A stretch of DNA of 64,000 nucleotides from CAZTHK01 sp964613215 (GTDB taxonomy: Bacteria; Krumholzibacteriota; Krumholzibacteriia; Krumholzibacteriales; CAZTHK01). Positions 35,788-45,350 of this stretch are shown in pieces (within the stretch, counting starts at the first letter, position 1; every line of letters starts with the position of its first letter). Both the position numbers and the translations under genes were made by a program. Below the pieces are notes generated by a model. It saw only the letters and a program-made list of their open reading frames with translations, ran no database searches and had not been told where the DNA came from. The stretch lies in assembly GCA_964613215.1 (NCBI GenBank), contig CAZTHK010000012.1, forward strand, positions 56,767 to 120,766. Reading direction: 5' to 3'.

Positions 35788-36265
35788 CCAGCACCTTCAG
35801 GAATCTGTCTGGAGCTTCCAGTTCTATTCTTCTGGTTTCCTCGCCTTCTATTTTCATCTTTATCCTGATATCTACATGCACAGTACCGGGGGGGAGGCGG
35901 TCACCCCACTCGACCAACACCACATTTATTCCATCAATATAATCAAAGAATCCAATATCCTCCAGCTCCTGGAATTCCTCCAGCCGGTAAAGGTCGAAAT
36001 GAATGACCCTGAGATCACCGGTGTATTCTTCCGCCAGCACAAAGCTGGAGCTGCGAACCTCGTCATCCACTCCCAGACCGGCACAAATTCCCTTGGCCAT
36101 AACGGTCTTACCGGCACCCAGCCCCCCCTCCAGGGATATAACCGTTCCGGAGGGAACAGCACTCCCCATCAGTTTGCCCAGCTCCACTGTTTTCCCGGTG
36201 CTGTTTGATAACACCACAGTTTTTCCCCATTCTCCCTTCATGCTATCCAGTCTGTTCATAATCAT
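35771..36265 (-). CDS. tsaE: tRNA threonylcarbamoyladenosine biosynthesis ATPase TsaE
   Basis: The ATG at 36265 (GAGG nine nt upstream) gives 164 residues; a TTG at 36280 has a worse site. A P-loop LEGGLGAGKT, SSSFVLAEEY and HFDLYRL identify TsaE. It drives turnover of the TsaBD complex by ATP hydrolysis. First gene of tsaE-tsaB-rimI. Confidence 0.95.
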   Translation of the reverse strand: MIMNRLDSMKGEWGKTVVLSNSTGKTVELGKLMGSAVPSGTVISLEGGLGAGKTVMAKGICAGLGVDDEVRSSSFVLAEEYTGDLRVIHFDLYRLEEFQELEDIGFFDYIDGINVVLVEWGDRLPPGTVHVDIRIKMKIEGEETRRIELEAPDRFLKVLDEWNK

Positions 36266-36338
36266 CAACAGTTGCCTCAACCTTCCGGTCGACCTTATTT
36301 TTCCGGCCGGTTAACTTCGAACCTGTCCTCTCCGCAAT

Positions 36339-37889
36339 CTACTTCCGCGATGTAAGAGTAATACACGGAATTATCATTTCTTCCAGAGAGACGCCACCGT
36401 GCTGAAAGGTTCCCCGGTACTTCCTCTCATAATCATGAAAATTAGTGGGATACACAAAATAATAATTCTCCGTTGCCAGGACATAATTTTTGGAGGGACT
36501 CTCGGAAGGCAGACCGAACTCCTCCGGCTTATCGACCTTGATGGTCTGTTTCGGATCGGCGTTGAGGTTCTCTCCGTACTTATACCTGAGATTGGTGGAG
36601 GTTTCCCTGTTCCCCTTGATCAAACTGGCCTTCTTTCCCAGAATGGAACCGTGATCTGTAGTAATAACCACCACTGAATCGTGCCTGGATATTATCTTAA
36701 GAATCTCGTACAGGGCGGAATGGGCGAACCAGGAACGCATCAATGATCTGAATGCACTCTCAGTGGGAGCAATCTCCTGAAGAATATCACTCTGGCTCCG
36801 GCCGTGAGCCAGGATATCCAGAAAATTAAAAACCATGGCAACCAGATCTATCTGTTGATAACTGCTGGCCTGTTTGCTTATTACCCTGGCTTCATTGATA
36901 TCATAGATTTTTACATATTTGGAGGACAAACCGCCGCAATCGAATCTTTCCAGCTGCCTGTTCATCAATTCTTCCTCATAGCGATTCTTACTCAGTTCAT
37001 CGTTACTCTTCTCCAGCCAGTAACCGGGGAAATTATCACTAATGGTCCTGGGATACATCCCTGCGAAGATAGCATTTCTCGAATAGGGAGTAGCGGTCGG
37101 CACTATGGAGTAAAAGAAATCGTGAGCAATCAGATAGTCGGGGGCGATGAGATCCTCTATGGTAAGCCACTGATCGTAACGCATGCAGTCTATGATTATA
37201 AAATATACCTTGCGGCCCTTCTGCAGGTGAGGAACCACATAATTCTTGAATACATCCGGACTGAGGGAGGGACGGTCACTGGAACCTATCCAGTGGCTGT
37301 AATTATCCCTGATATATCGTCCGAACTCTGCGTTGGATTTCTTCCTCAGATCTTCATGAGTCTGGTCCAGGCCGGTATCACCGAACCTGTCGAATTCGGC
37401 ATCCCACTGTGACAGTTCACTGTGGATTCCTATCCATTCCCTCCAGCCGGGTTTCTGCTCAACTGCTTCACTGATCCGGTTGAACACGCGGAGATAGTCC
37501 CTGCTTAATGCACCCTCCTGAATTTTTCTGGATTCCAGGTGCCTCTTTACCGCTGAAAGAATCTGAAGCGGATTCAACGGCTTAAGCAGATAATCGTCTA
37601 TCTTCATTCCGATAGCCTGGTTCAATAGATCCTCCGCCTCATTCTTGGTAATCATAATTACGGGCAGATTTATATCCACTTCTTTTACCCTCCGGAGGGT
37701 CTCCAGGCCGCTCATACCGGGCATATTCTCATCCAGCAGAAGAAGATCGAATCTCCGGTCCTCTAGAATCCTGACCCCATCTTCGCCACTCGATACCGGA
37801 ACCACTCTGTATCCCTTTTCCTCCAGAAAGATTATATGGGAACGTAACAGATCGATCTCATCATCTATCCACATAATCCTTTTATTCAT
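36339..37889 (-). CDS. PorX-like protein: receiver domain fused to PglZ-type alkaline-phosphatase domain
   Basis: 516 residues. Residues 1-120 are a receiver domain with WIDDE, D53 in LLLDENMPGMSG, ITKNEAEDLL and K103. After a helical linker, about 215-516 form an alkaline-phosphatase/PglZ domain: IIIDCMRYDQW (metal Asp), a Thr in PTATPYSRNA (nucleophile position) and TTDHGSI. This architecture is PorX of Bacteroidota, which controls the type IX secretion system and whose PglZ domain is a zinc phosphodiesterase acting on nucleotides. No other BREX-type gene is present, so it is not a phage-defence PglZ. A histidine kinase gene 84 bp upstream is the likely phosphodonor. Confidence 0.88.
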   Translation of the reverse strand: MNKRIMWIDDEIDLLRSHIIFLEEKGYRVVPVSSGEDGVRILEDRRFDLLLLDENMPGMSGLETLRRVKEVDINLPVIMITKNEAEDLLNQAIGMKIDDYLLKPLNPLQILSAVKRHLESRKIQEGALSRDYLRVFNRISEAVEQKPGWREWIGIHSELSQWDAEFDRFGDTGLDQTHEDLRKKSNAEFGRYIRDNYSHWIGSSDRPSLSPDVFKNYVVPHLQKGRKVYFIIIDCMRYDQWLTIEDLIAPDYLIAHDFFYSIVPTATPYSRNAIFAGMYPRTISDNFPGYWLEKSNDELSKNRYEEELMNRQLERFDCGGLSSKYVKIYDINEARVISKQASSYQQIDLVAMVFNFLDILAHGRSQSDILQEIAPTESAFRSLMRSWFAHSALYEILKIISRHDSVVVITTDHGSILGKKASLIKGNRETSTNLRYKYGENLNADPKQTIKVDKPEEFGLPSESPSKNYVLATENYYFVYPTNFHDYERKYRGTFQHGGVSLEEMIIPCITLTSRK

Positions 37890-37973
37890 TTCAATCTCAT
37901 CTTTCCCTCATCCATTAGCCTGATCCCGCACTCTTTTTACAGATCAGATAATTTTCATTAACTATTTCTCTAT

Positions 37974-39212
37974 TCAGCTCGCCGGCAGGGTTATCAAAAA
38001 AGTAGTCCCCTTGCCGGGTTGGGAGTAAGTTATCTTTATCTTACCCGAATGTATCTCTTCCACAATTCTCTTAACCAGAGCCAGACCCAGCCCCCATCCC
38101 CTGTTCTTGGTGGTAACCCCCGGTGAAAAAACATCATTTCTGAGCTGCTGGCTCATCCCCCTGCCATTATCGGAAAACTCTACTTCCACCCAATTTTCGT
38201 CCTTTCTCATTCTCCCTGTAATACTTATCTTCCCCTCCTTCCCGGAAATTGCATCCAGGGAGTTCTTGATCAGGTTCTCGAATACCCACCCCATCAGATC
38301 CTCACTGCAGCGAATAGGCGGCATATCTTTCATCTCCACATTGATGGTCGACTTTATCTTGAGGGAGGGCCTTCTCCTTTCAAAATAATCCACCGTCTTT
38401 TCAATGATGGAATCCAGCCGCTGGTACTCCAGCCTGGGGGATGATCCTATCTTGCTGAACCTTGCCGATATCTTGCTCAACCTCTCCACATCTGCAGAGG
38501 TCTCCCGGATAGCGGCTTGAAGCTTATCGGAACATTGCTCCTGATCCACCTCGTTCCTTATCATATTCAACCATCCCATGATGGAAGACAGGGGCGTTCC
38601 CAGCTGATGGGCGGTCTCCTTGGCCATTCCCACCCAGATGGACCTCTGTTCGTTCTGTTTCAGAGCTCTGAATCCAAGAAAGCCAAACAGAACAAATATC
38701 AGCATAACCCCGAATTGAACATAGGGAGCAATGGCCAGCTCCTGGCTCAGCCTGGAGTAGCCGTAGTGGATCATCAGCTCGAATTTTTCCGACTCCACCC
38801 GGATTGGCTGGTTTATCTGATCGAAATCCCTGACGTATTCAAGAACCTCACTGAGCAGAGGATCTTCGGGATTGCGGGGATCGAAATCCAGGATACGGTA
38901 ATGTTCCTCATCCTTCAGCTGAGGTATGCCTATTTCATTCCAGACCAGCGGCCTCCCCTCCATATCGGTGAGTACAAAGGGGAGATTCATAGCGTCCTGC
39001 ACCTCCCTGATAAAATCACGCCTGTCTGCATCCTCCACCCCCTCCAGGCCCAGTGCGATAAACTCCGAGAATAGCTTGGTGGCATCCTCCGATTGTGACC
39101 GCATCCTATTGATCAGGGTGTTATTGTAATAGAGGGCCAGGGAAACCAGCACAATACTTCCAATAATAATGTATACCTTTAAAAGAAAAGACAGATTGCG
39201 CGGGGTTTTCAT
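37974..39212 (-). CDS. Two-helix membrane sensor histidine kinase, probable partner of the PorX-like regulator
   Basis: 412 residues. Membrane helices at about 10-28 and 165-185 flank a periplasmic domain of about 135 residues rich in acidic loops. The kinase has AKETAHQLGTPLSS (phospho-His), FENLIKNSLDA (N-box), VEFSDNGRGM and GWGLGLALVKRI (G boxes), all intact. The H-box type is that of kinases paired with PorX-like regulators in the Bacteroidota. It sits 2 bp after serS, so it belongs to the same transcript. The signal is unknown. Confidence 0.88.
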   Translation of the reverse strand: MKTPRNLSFLLKVYIIIGSIVLVSLALYYNNTLINRMRSQSEDATKLFSEFIALGLEGVEDADRRDFIREVQDAMNLPFVLTDMEGRPLVWNEIGIPQLKDEEHYRILDFDPRNPEDPLLSEVLEYVRDFDQINQPIRVESEKFELMIHYGYSRLSQELAIAPYVQFGVMLIFVLFGFLGFRALKQNEQRSIWVGMAKETAHQLGTPLSSIMGWLNMIRNEVDQEQCSDKLQAAIRETSADVERLSKISARFSKIGSSPRLEYQRLDSIIEKTVDYFERRRPSLKIKSTINVEMKDMPPIRCSEDLMGWVFENLIKNSLDAISGKEGKISITGRMRKDENWVEVEFSDNGRGMSQQLRNDVFSPGVTTKNRGWGLGLALVKRIVEEIHSGKIKITYSQPGKGTTFLITLPAS

Positions 39213-39214
39213 AT

Positions 39215-40489
39215 TTATTGAGCCTCGAGATACTCTACACCATTCATATAAGGAACCAAAGCCTCGGGAATACGTACCTTCCCGGTGGGAGTCTGATTCA
39301 TCTCCAGTATGGTGGCGATGACCCTGGGCAGAGCCAGGCCGGAACCGTTGAGGGTATGCACCAATTCAGGCTTATCTCCCTGGCTCCTCCGGAATTTGAT
39401 TCCTGCCCGCCTGGCCTGGAAATCCTCAAAATTACTGCAGGAGGAAACCTCCAGCCACCGCTCCATTGCTGGTGCGTAAGTCTCTATATCATAACACTTC
39501 GCTGCTGCAAAACTCAAATCGGAAGTGCATAATGACAACACCCTGTACGGTATCTGCAGGCGGTCCAATACCTCCGTAGCATCCTTCAATAATTGATCAA
39601 GCTCCTGATAGGATCTCTCCGGCAGGGTGTATTTCACCATTTCAACCTTGTCAAACTGATGAATTCTGATCATACCCCTGGTGTCCTTGCCATAGCTCCC
39701 CGCCTCCCTCCTGAAGCAGGCACTGTAGGCGGTATACTTCAGGGGCAGCATCTCACCATCCAGTATTTCCTCCCTGTGCAGGTTGGTCACCGGCACCTCT
39801 GCGGTGGGAATCAGAAACAGGTCATCCTTCTCACAAAGATACATATCTTCTTCCAATTTAGGTAACTGGCCGGTACCGGTCATACATTCTCTGGTAACCA
39901 GATAGGGTACCGAAAGTTCCTGATAACCCTGCTCCCGGTGAATATCCAGCATAAAGTTTATCAATGCCCGGGAGAGCAGAGCACCATCATTCTTGAGTAC
40001 TGTAAACCCTCTTCCCCCCAGTTTTGCCGCTCCCTCCAGATCCAGCACCCCCAGTTCGCTCCCGATTTCCCAGTGGGGAAGGGGCTGGAAGGGCATCTCT
40101 TCAATCTCACCGCTCCTGTCTATCTCTACATTGTCCTTCTCACATTTACCAACCGGAACGCTGTCATGAGGCATATTTGGAATAGACAGAGACCTTCTGT
40201 CCAGTTCCCCGGACAACTCCTTTATTCTGGCATCCAGATCCTTTATCTTTCCGGCTGTCTCTCTCATATCCTGAATAATCGAAGAAGCATCCTCCCCCTT
40301 CTTCTTAAGCTCTGCTATCTTTTCCGATACCACATTCTTTCTATGTTTCAACTCCTCCGCTTCCTGAATCAGTGAACGAAGCTGAGCATCCAGCCGGAGG
40401 AATTCATCTATGTCGAACTCAACTCCCTTTTTACCGATACCCTCCTTAATCCGCTCCGGTTCCTTTCTGATTGTCTTTCTGTTCAGCAT
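39215..40489 (-). CDS. serS: Seryl-tRNA synthetase
   Basis: 424 residues. An N-terminal coiled coil (about 30-105) binds the long arm of tRNA-Ser. The class II core contains SACFRREAGSYGKDTRGMIRIHQF (motif 2, shown across positions 260-285) split into recognised parts TSACFRREAG-type and IRIHQF, and a C-terminal GSGLALPRVI (motif 3). It charges tRNA-Ser, and also tRNA-Sec where selenocysteine is used. It lies 25 bp after the HemC-like gene. Confidence 0.95.
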   Translation of the reverse strand: MLNRKTIRKEPERIKEGIGKKGVEFDIDEFLRLDAQLRSLIQEAEELKHRKNVVSEKIAELKKKGEDASSIIQDMRETAGKIKDLDARIKELSGELDRRSLSIPNMPHDSVPVGKCEKDNVEIDRSGEIEEMPFQPLPHWEIGSELGVLDLEGAAKLGGRGFTVLKNDGALLSRALINFMLDIHREQGYQELSVPYLVTRECMTGTGQLPKLEEDMYLCEKDDLFLIPTAEVPVTNLHREEILDGEMLPLKYTAYSACFRREAGSYGKDTRGMIRIHQFDKVEMVKYTLPERSYQELDQLLKDATEVLDRLQIPYRVLSLCTSDLSFAAAKCYDIETYAPAMERWLEVSSCSNFEDFQARRAGIKFRRSQGDKPELVHTLNGSGLALPRVIATILEMNQTPTGKVRIPEALVPYMNGVEYLEAQ

Positions 40490-40514
40490 ATTAAGGTAAA
40501 TAACCTCCTATGAC

Positions 40515-41450
40515 TCACCTGCTGATAATATCTTCTCCGCCAGCAGCCAGGATCTCTTCCCTGAGTTCAGCAATTGCCTTATCCTCTTCGCCCCTCCATC
40601 CCCATACCTCCGATGATATCTTCCTTGAACCATCGGGCGAAATTACGGCCGATTCCAGCTTGAATTCTTCATCCTTAACACTGGCCATAACGGCAACGCT
40701 TCCTTCCTGATACCCGGAAAGATTCCTCAGCAGCTCTCTCTCCAGATTGAATTCCATTCTGCTGGGACTGTGGTCCCGGCGTTTCAGCAATTTTTCAATC
40801 TCCCGGTCACTCTCCCTCACTATCATGGCAATACAGCCCTGCCCCGCCTCCGGAACAGCTATGGAGGGAGTAAATACCTCTACCACCCTTTCCTGCAGTT
40901 CAAATGCCTCGGCCTCCATCGCCGATGTAACCACCCCGTCGATCTGATCATTTTCTATCAGGCTGTTCAAAGATTGCCTGCCGCAATTGCGGTCTATCAG
41001 ATTAAGCCCGGAACGGTAATACAGCAGCTGTCCCTTTCTCCCAGCCCCGGATATTGCAATGGCGGCATCTCTGGGGTGATCATCGAATATAGTGTTATAC
41101 CTGGATATAAGCACATCGAAAGGATTGCCCCGCTTGAGCACCACCGCCACCCTGAATCCCTCCCCCGGATTGACCGGAACCATCTCTCCCGGGGATACAA
41201 CCACATCTATCTTATCTTCCCTGAGCAATTTCAAGGGCAGATAGAGATCGCGCCATCTCCACTTCCTCCTGTTTTTGCCCGCTTTCTTTACCACCCCTGT
41301 CTCCCTGAAGTCACAAAATTCCACTTCCCGGCAACAATCATTTAAAAATGAAACAGTTCTCTCCGTTTCCCTGAGAGAGTAAGGATCGGTTCTGCTTCCC
41401 ACCACTATTTTATTATGTTTACCCACTGAAAATTCCCATCTGTAAATCAA
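40515..41450 (-). CDS. HemC-fold protein without catalytic Asp or cofactor Cys (porphobilinogen deaminase paralogue)
   Basis: 311 residues, TTG start with AGGA five nt upstream. The HemC backbone can be followed: VVGSRTDPYSLRET at the start, IDVVVSPGEMVP where HemC has AVHSxKDxP, RGNPFDVLIS, GAGRKGQLLYY for GTSSLRR, PEAGQGCIA for PAVGQGA, and NLERELLRNLSGYQ for the cofactor loop. The catalytic Asp is Met90, the dipyrromethane Cys is Tyr246, and the Arg pair is R-K. It therefore cannot work as hydroxymethylbilane synthase by the known mechanism. No other haem gene is near. A binding or regulatory role is possible; function unknown. Confidence 0.75.
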   Translation of the reverse strand: MIYRWEFSVGKHNKIVVGSRTDPYSLRETERTVSFLNDCCREVEFCDFRETGVVKKAGKNRRKWRWRDLYLPLKLLREDKIDVVVSPGEMVPVNPGEGFRVAVVLKRGNPFDVLISRYNTIFDDHPRDAAIAISGAGRKGQLLYYRSGLNLIDRNCGRQSLNSLIENDQIDGVVTSAMEAEAFELQERVVEVFTPSIAVPEAGQGCIAMIVRESDREIEKLLKRRDHSPSRMEFNLERELLRNLSGYQEGSVAVMASVKDEEFKLESAVISPDGSRKISSEVWGWRGEEDKAIAELREEILAAGGEDIISR

Positions 41451-41511
41451 TGAGTTCCTGATACTTCTTAATAATTAGCACAGGAAAAAATAAAAGGCAA
41501 TCCCGGAGTGC

Positions 41512-42618
41512 TCAGTTCCTTCTCCGGGTAATTCCCGAAGCGGTCACCCCGCCCTCTTCCAGTATTTTCTTAACTTTTTCTCTGGAAAGCCCGAAATTCA
41601 CCATCCGGTGCAGCGAATTGGAAAATACCACAACTACTACCAACCCCGCCATAATAAGGGCCAGGCTGTTGCCCATCATAGTATAGACTCCCAGTGCTCC
41701 AAACAGCGCCGATAATATCCACAGCATAATATCAACCACTATCACCGACTTGAACCGGTAAAGGAGAACATGATGAATATGCAGCATGTCCGCTTCGAAA
41801 ATGCGCCTTCCTGTCAGCAGCCTCCTCAGGAAGGCCAGGGCGGTGTCCATCAGCGGTAAGGCCAGTATCACAACAATACCGGAAATCCTGTAGAACAGAT
41901 CATTCCCCGGCACCAAAAACGCCAGAGAAATCAATCCGAACAGCAGCCCCAGAAACAGGCTGCCCGAATCGCCCATAAGTATCTTTGCCGGAGGGAAATT
42001 ATAGCGCAGGAATGCCAGCACCGAACCAAGTATCACCAGAGATAAAGCTATAACCACCGGCTGTTCAAACATAAAGCCGGCCACCGCGAAGGCGGAGGAT
42101 GTAACCATAGCAACACCGGGCGAGAGGCCGTCCAGGCCATCTATCAGGTTGAATGAAGTGGTAATGACCACCATCCATATACTGATAATGCAGAATACCA
42201 TCAGGGAAACGTCCAGGCTCATGGTCACCAGACCGAAATGTTCCAGCAGTCCCAGTCCGCCTCCGGAAACCACCAGAGCGACCACTATCTGAAAGAACAG
42301 CTTGTAGAGATAATGAAGGCTCCTGAGGTCATCTATGATTCCCAGCAGGAAAATCAGAAAACCGCTGGCGATAAGAACCGGAAGGAAGGCCCGGTAAAAG
42401 GGATTGCCCGGAAGATAAAAAAGGAATACCGGGATGAGGGTCAGCAGAATAGCTGTTATTATTGCTATGCCTCCGATGTGAGCAATATCCCTGCTGTTGC
42501 GTCCGTTCGGTTTTTCACCTATCTTCCATCTCACCGCCATCCCCCTTACGAAGGGGGTAAAAATATAACACAGGATAAAGGAAAGAACGGATGCAAATAC
42601 GAATCCGAATATGGTCAA
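41512..42618 (-). CDS. WecA/MraY-family undecaprenyl-phosphate sugar-1-phosphate transferase
   Basis: 368 residues, about eleven membrane helices. Diagnostic loops are GIIDDLRSL, SFNLIDGLDGLSPG, LMGDSGSLFLG and ADMLHIHHVLL, the last two forming the metal and nucleotide site of WecA-type enzymes. It loads GlcNAc-1-P or a related sugar onto undecaprenyl phosphate to start a glycan. The last gene of the polysaccharide run, 107 bp after the flippase. Confidence 0.9.
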   Translation of the reverse strand: MTIFGFVFASVLSFILCYIFTPFVRGMAVRWKIGEKPNGRNSRDIAHIGGIAIITAILLTLIPVFLFYLPGNPFYRAFLPVLIASGFLIFLLGIIDDLRSLHYLYKLFFQIVVALVVSGGGLGLLEHFGLVTMSLDVSLMVFCIISIWMVVITTSFNLIDGLDGLSPGVAMVTSSAFAVAGFMFEQPVVIALSLVILGSVLAFLRYNFPPAKILMGDSGSLFLGLLFGLISLAFLVPGNDLFYRISGIVVILALPLMDTALAFLRRLLTGRRIFEADMLHIHHVLLYRFKSVIVVDIMLWILSALFGALGVYTMMGNSLALIMAGLVVVVVFSNSLHRMVNFGLSREKVKKILEEGGVTASGITRRRN

Positions 42619-42725
42619 GGGTAACTCCTCATCAACAACCTATAAGTAGAATCGCTAATTTAAACTCCCATGTCAACTTGCTTTTATGGCTGAGTCTGTT
42701 AAAGAGCAGATATATATTCTGTCCC

Positions 42726-44258
42726 CTACCCTCCGCGGCTGTTTCCCCCCCTTCTCCTAAAACCTCCGGTCAGAGGCTTAATGTACCTCTTCAAATCATT
42801 CCAGGTGATTACCCTCATAAGCAGGGACATAACCGTAAATAAAATAACCAGAATTGCGGCATGTATCACAGTGTATATCAATTTCCCCGGGGGAGTAACG
42901 AAATTCAGATAAATACTCACCAGCAGGGCCGATATAAAAACAGTCTTTACCAGATCGATCAATTCCCTCTTTCCCCAGTAGTTCCGGAAGACCCGGCTCA
43001 ATTCCCACATTCCTATGAAGGCGATGGGAATATATGAAATCAGTGTTGCTGCAACTGCTCCCCTGCTTCCCCAGGCCGGTATCAGCAATATATTCATTAT
43101 GAAATTAACCACCGCCCCGGCCAGAGTGAGCAAAGCGTAAACCTTTGCTCTGTTGGCAGCTATCAGGCCGGGCAGAATTACTGATCCCACACTGCGCATC
43201 AGAATCAAGGGCAGGAACAGGGTAAGAAGCACCGCCGAGTAAACGAACTCATCCCCGAACAGGCCGGTAATCAGCGGTTCTGCCAGACACATAAACACTG
43301 CCATCACACAGAAGGAGTAAACCATGGAATTTCTCACCGACTGGTTTATCAGATCCCGGCACCGCTCCATATCATTGCCGGAGAATGATTGAGCCAGGGC
43401 CGGCCTCAGTGTCATTATCAGGGCAAAGGTGGGGAACAGCGAGGTTTCCAGGACATTTCTGGCCATGGAATATAACCCCACCTGAGAAGCCCCGGTGAAG
43501 TATCCCAGCATTATCTTGTCCAGCAGTGAATAGATGGTAACCGAAGCACCGGAAACTGCCAGGGGTACACTAAGCCTGATCAGTTTGTGCAACTCCGGCT
43601 TTAATCCACTCCCCTCATCCCTTCTCCCCCTTATCCTCAACAGAAGAACCAGTATCACCAATCCGGGAATAAGAGCAGAACCCACATACGCTGCCAGGAC
43701 ACCTCCCGCCCGCAGGGATACAGCAATTGCCGCCGCCACCAGGCCCACCCTCAGCAGAAACATACCCATCCTCATCAAGAACAACATCCTGAACCGCTTA
43801 AGCCCCAGTATCATCAGGGCAGCCAGTTCATTCAGACTTACCGATAAAACGATTAATCCGCCAATTCTCATAAGGGGCTGGAGAGCCGGCTCACCGAACA
43901 GTCCGGCCATCACCGGAGCAAGCAGGACCATAACCAATGCAGCAAGCAGGGTGAAGCTCATCCTCAGCAAAAAGCCTGATCTCACCAGAGCTCTTATCCG
44001 CCCGGGGGCGGAGATCCGGTATTCTGATATAAGCCTGGAGGAGGCTCCCTCCACTCCAAATTTGCCCACCACCAGAAAAAGCGTAGCTACAGCCATGGTC
44101 CAGCTGATCAGCCCCACCACCCTCGGGCCTAACCAGCGGGCAATTATCAGTGATGTTATAAAAGCACTTGCCAGAGGGATAGCGGTGGCTCCGAACGACC
44201 AGAAATAACCGGCCGCAAGTCCCCTGTCCTTTTCAGTTCCGTATACGTCAATCATCAA
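42726..44258 (-). CDS. Wzx-like polysaccharide flippase (MOP superfamily)
   Basis: 510 residues with about fourteen hydrophobic helices. N-terminal LASAFITSLIIARWLGPRVVG resembles the oligosaccharide-flippase family. It should move lipid-linked repeat units across the inner membrane for O-antigen or capsule assembly. Its ATG overlaps the wecB stop by 4 bp. No Wzy polymerase or glycosyltransferase is in the window, so the cluster is split or incomplete. Confidence 0.88.
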   Translation of the reverse strand: MMIDVYGTEKDRGLAAGYFWSFGATAIPLASAFITSLIIARWLGPRVVGLISWTMAVATLFLVVGKFGVEGASSRLISEYRISAPGRIRALVRSGFLLRMSFTLLAALVMVLLAPVMAGLFGEPALQPLMRIGGLIVLSVSLNELAALMILGLKRFRMLFLMRMGMFLLRVGLVAAAIAVSLRAGGVLAAYVGSALIPGLVILVLLLRIRGRRDEGSGLKPELHKLIRLSVPLAVSGASVTIYSLLDKIMLGYFTGASQVGLYSMARNVLETSLFPTFALIMTLRPALAQSFSGNDMERCRDLINQSVRNSMVYSFCVMAVFMCLAEPLITGLFGDEFVYSAVLLTLFLPLILMRSVGSVILPGLIAANRAKVYALLTLAGAVVNFIMNILLIPAWGSRGAVAATLISYIPIAFIGMWELSRVFRNYWGKRELIDLVKTVFISALLVSIYLNFVTPPGKLIYTVIHAAILVILFTVMSLLMRVITWNDLKRYIKPLTGGFRRRGGNSRGG

Positions 44259-45349
44259 TGATCAGGAATATCTTTCTCCAGGACATCTGCAATTCTAACC
44301 GCTGTTTTACCATCCCAGAGGGGGGGAATTTCATATTGTTCCCCGGAGCTTCTCAGAATCATTTCAGCCTGGTTATATATCTCTTCCCCATCCTGCCCTA
44401 CCAGCCTGTTGGAACCGATTTCCACGGTGATAGGTCTTTCGGTATTATTCCGGGCAGTCAGACAGGGAATACCCAGAACAGTAGTCTCCTCCTGAATGCC
44501 GCCGGAATCGGTGATAACCATCCTGGAAGATTTCATCAATCTAACAAAATCCAGATAGCCTGCCGGTTCCATCAGGAGCAGGTTCTCATCCCCTTCCTGT
44601 TTCTTTTTCAGGGAATCGATCATCTTCCGGGTCCTGGGGTGCACCGGGAAAACTACCGGCATAATCTCTGAAAGCCTCCGGAGGGACTTCAGCATACCGG
44701 AGAAGATGGACGGATCATCCACATTGGAGGGGCGGTGCAGGGTAACCAGGATATACTGTTTCTCCTCCAGCCCTGTTTTCTCCAGTATGGCTGATTCCTC
44801 CGCTCTCTTCATATAGAAGTACAGTGAATCTATCATGATATTTCCCACGAAGAATATTCTTTCCGGTTCCACTCCCTCCCGGCCGAGGTTTTCCTCCGCC
44901 TCCGGGGAGGTAGTGAAACAGTATCTGGAGAGACAATCGGTTATCATCCTGTTGATCTCCTCGGGCATGGAGAGATCAAAACTCCTGAGTCCTGCTTCCA
45001 CATGAGCTACCGGGATTCTCTCCTTGCTCCCCACCACCGAACACGCCATGGTGGAATTCACATCCCCCACCACTATGATAATGTCGGGTCTCTGGTGAAA
45101 TACTATCTTTTCGAATTCTATCATTATTTTTCCGGTCTGCTCCGCATGGGTTCCCGAACCAATCCCCAGGTATATATCCGGACGGGGGAGCTCCAGGTCC
45201 TCGAAGAAAACTCTGGACATATTACGGTCGTAGTGCTGTCCGGTGTGAACCAGCAGGGGCTCGATCCTGCCCCTGGTTTTGAATTCCCTGATCAGGGGAG
45301 CAGCCTTCATGAAATTGGGACGTGCTCCCACTATTACCGCTGCTTTCAT
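44255..45349 (-). CDS. wecB: UDP-N-acetylglucosamine 2-epimerase (non-hydrolysing)
   Basis: The ATG at 45349 directly follows the RmlB TAG and yields 364 residues beginning MKAAVIVGARPNFMKAAPLI, the exact family start; upstream in-frame codons lie within rmlB. Motifs LVHTGQHYDRNMS, HVEAGLRSF, TLHRPSNVDD and TDSGGIQEE are present. It makes UDP-ManNAc from UDP-GlcNAc. Overlap with the flippase gene (ATGA) shows one operon. Confidence 0.93.
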   Translation of the reverse strand: MKAAVIVGARPNFMKAAPLIREFKTRGRIEPLLVHTGQHYDRNMSRVFFEDLELPRPDIYLGIGSGTHAEQTGKIMIEFEKIVFHQRPDIIIVVGDVNSTMACSVVGSKERIPVAHVEAGLRSFDLSMPEEINRMITDCLSRYCFTTSPEAEENLGREGVEPERIFFVGNIMIDSLYFYMKRAEESAILEKTGLEEKQYILVTLHRPSNVDDPSIFSGMLKSLRRLSEIMPVVFPVHPRTRKMIDSLKKKQEGDENLLLMEPAGYLDFVRLMKSSRMVITDSGGIQEETTVLGIPCLTARNNTERPITVEIGSNRLVGQDGEEIYNQAEMILRSSGEQYEIPPLWDGKTAVRIADVLEKDIPDH

Positions 45350-45350
45350 T

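Noticed and set aside
36339..37889. PglZ domain as a sign of a BREX phage-defence island
   Set aside because: The domain is fused to a receiver domain as in PorX, and no other BREX gene is nearby.
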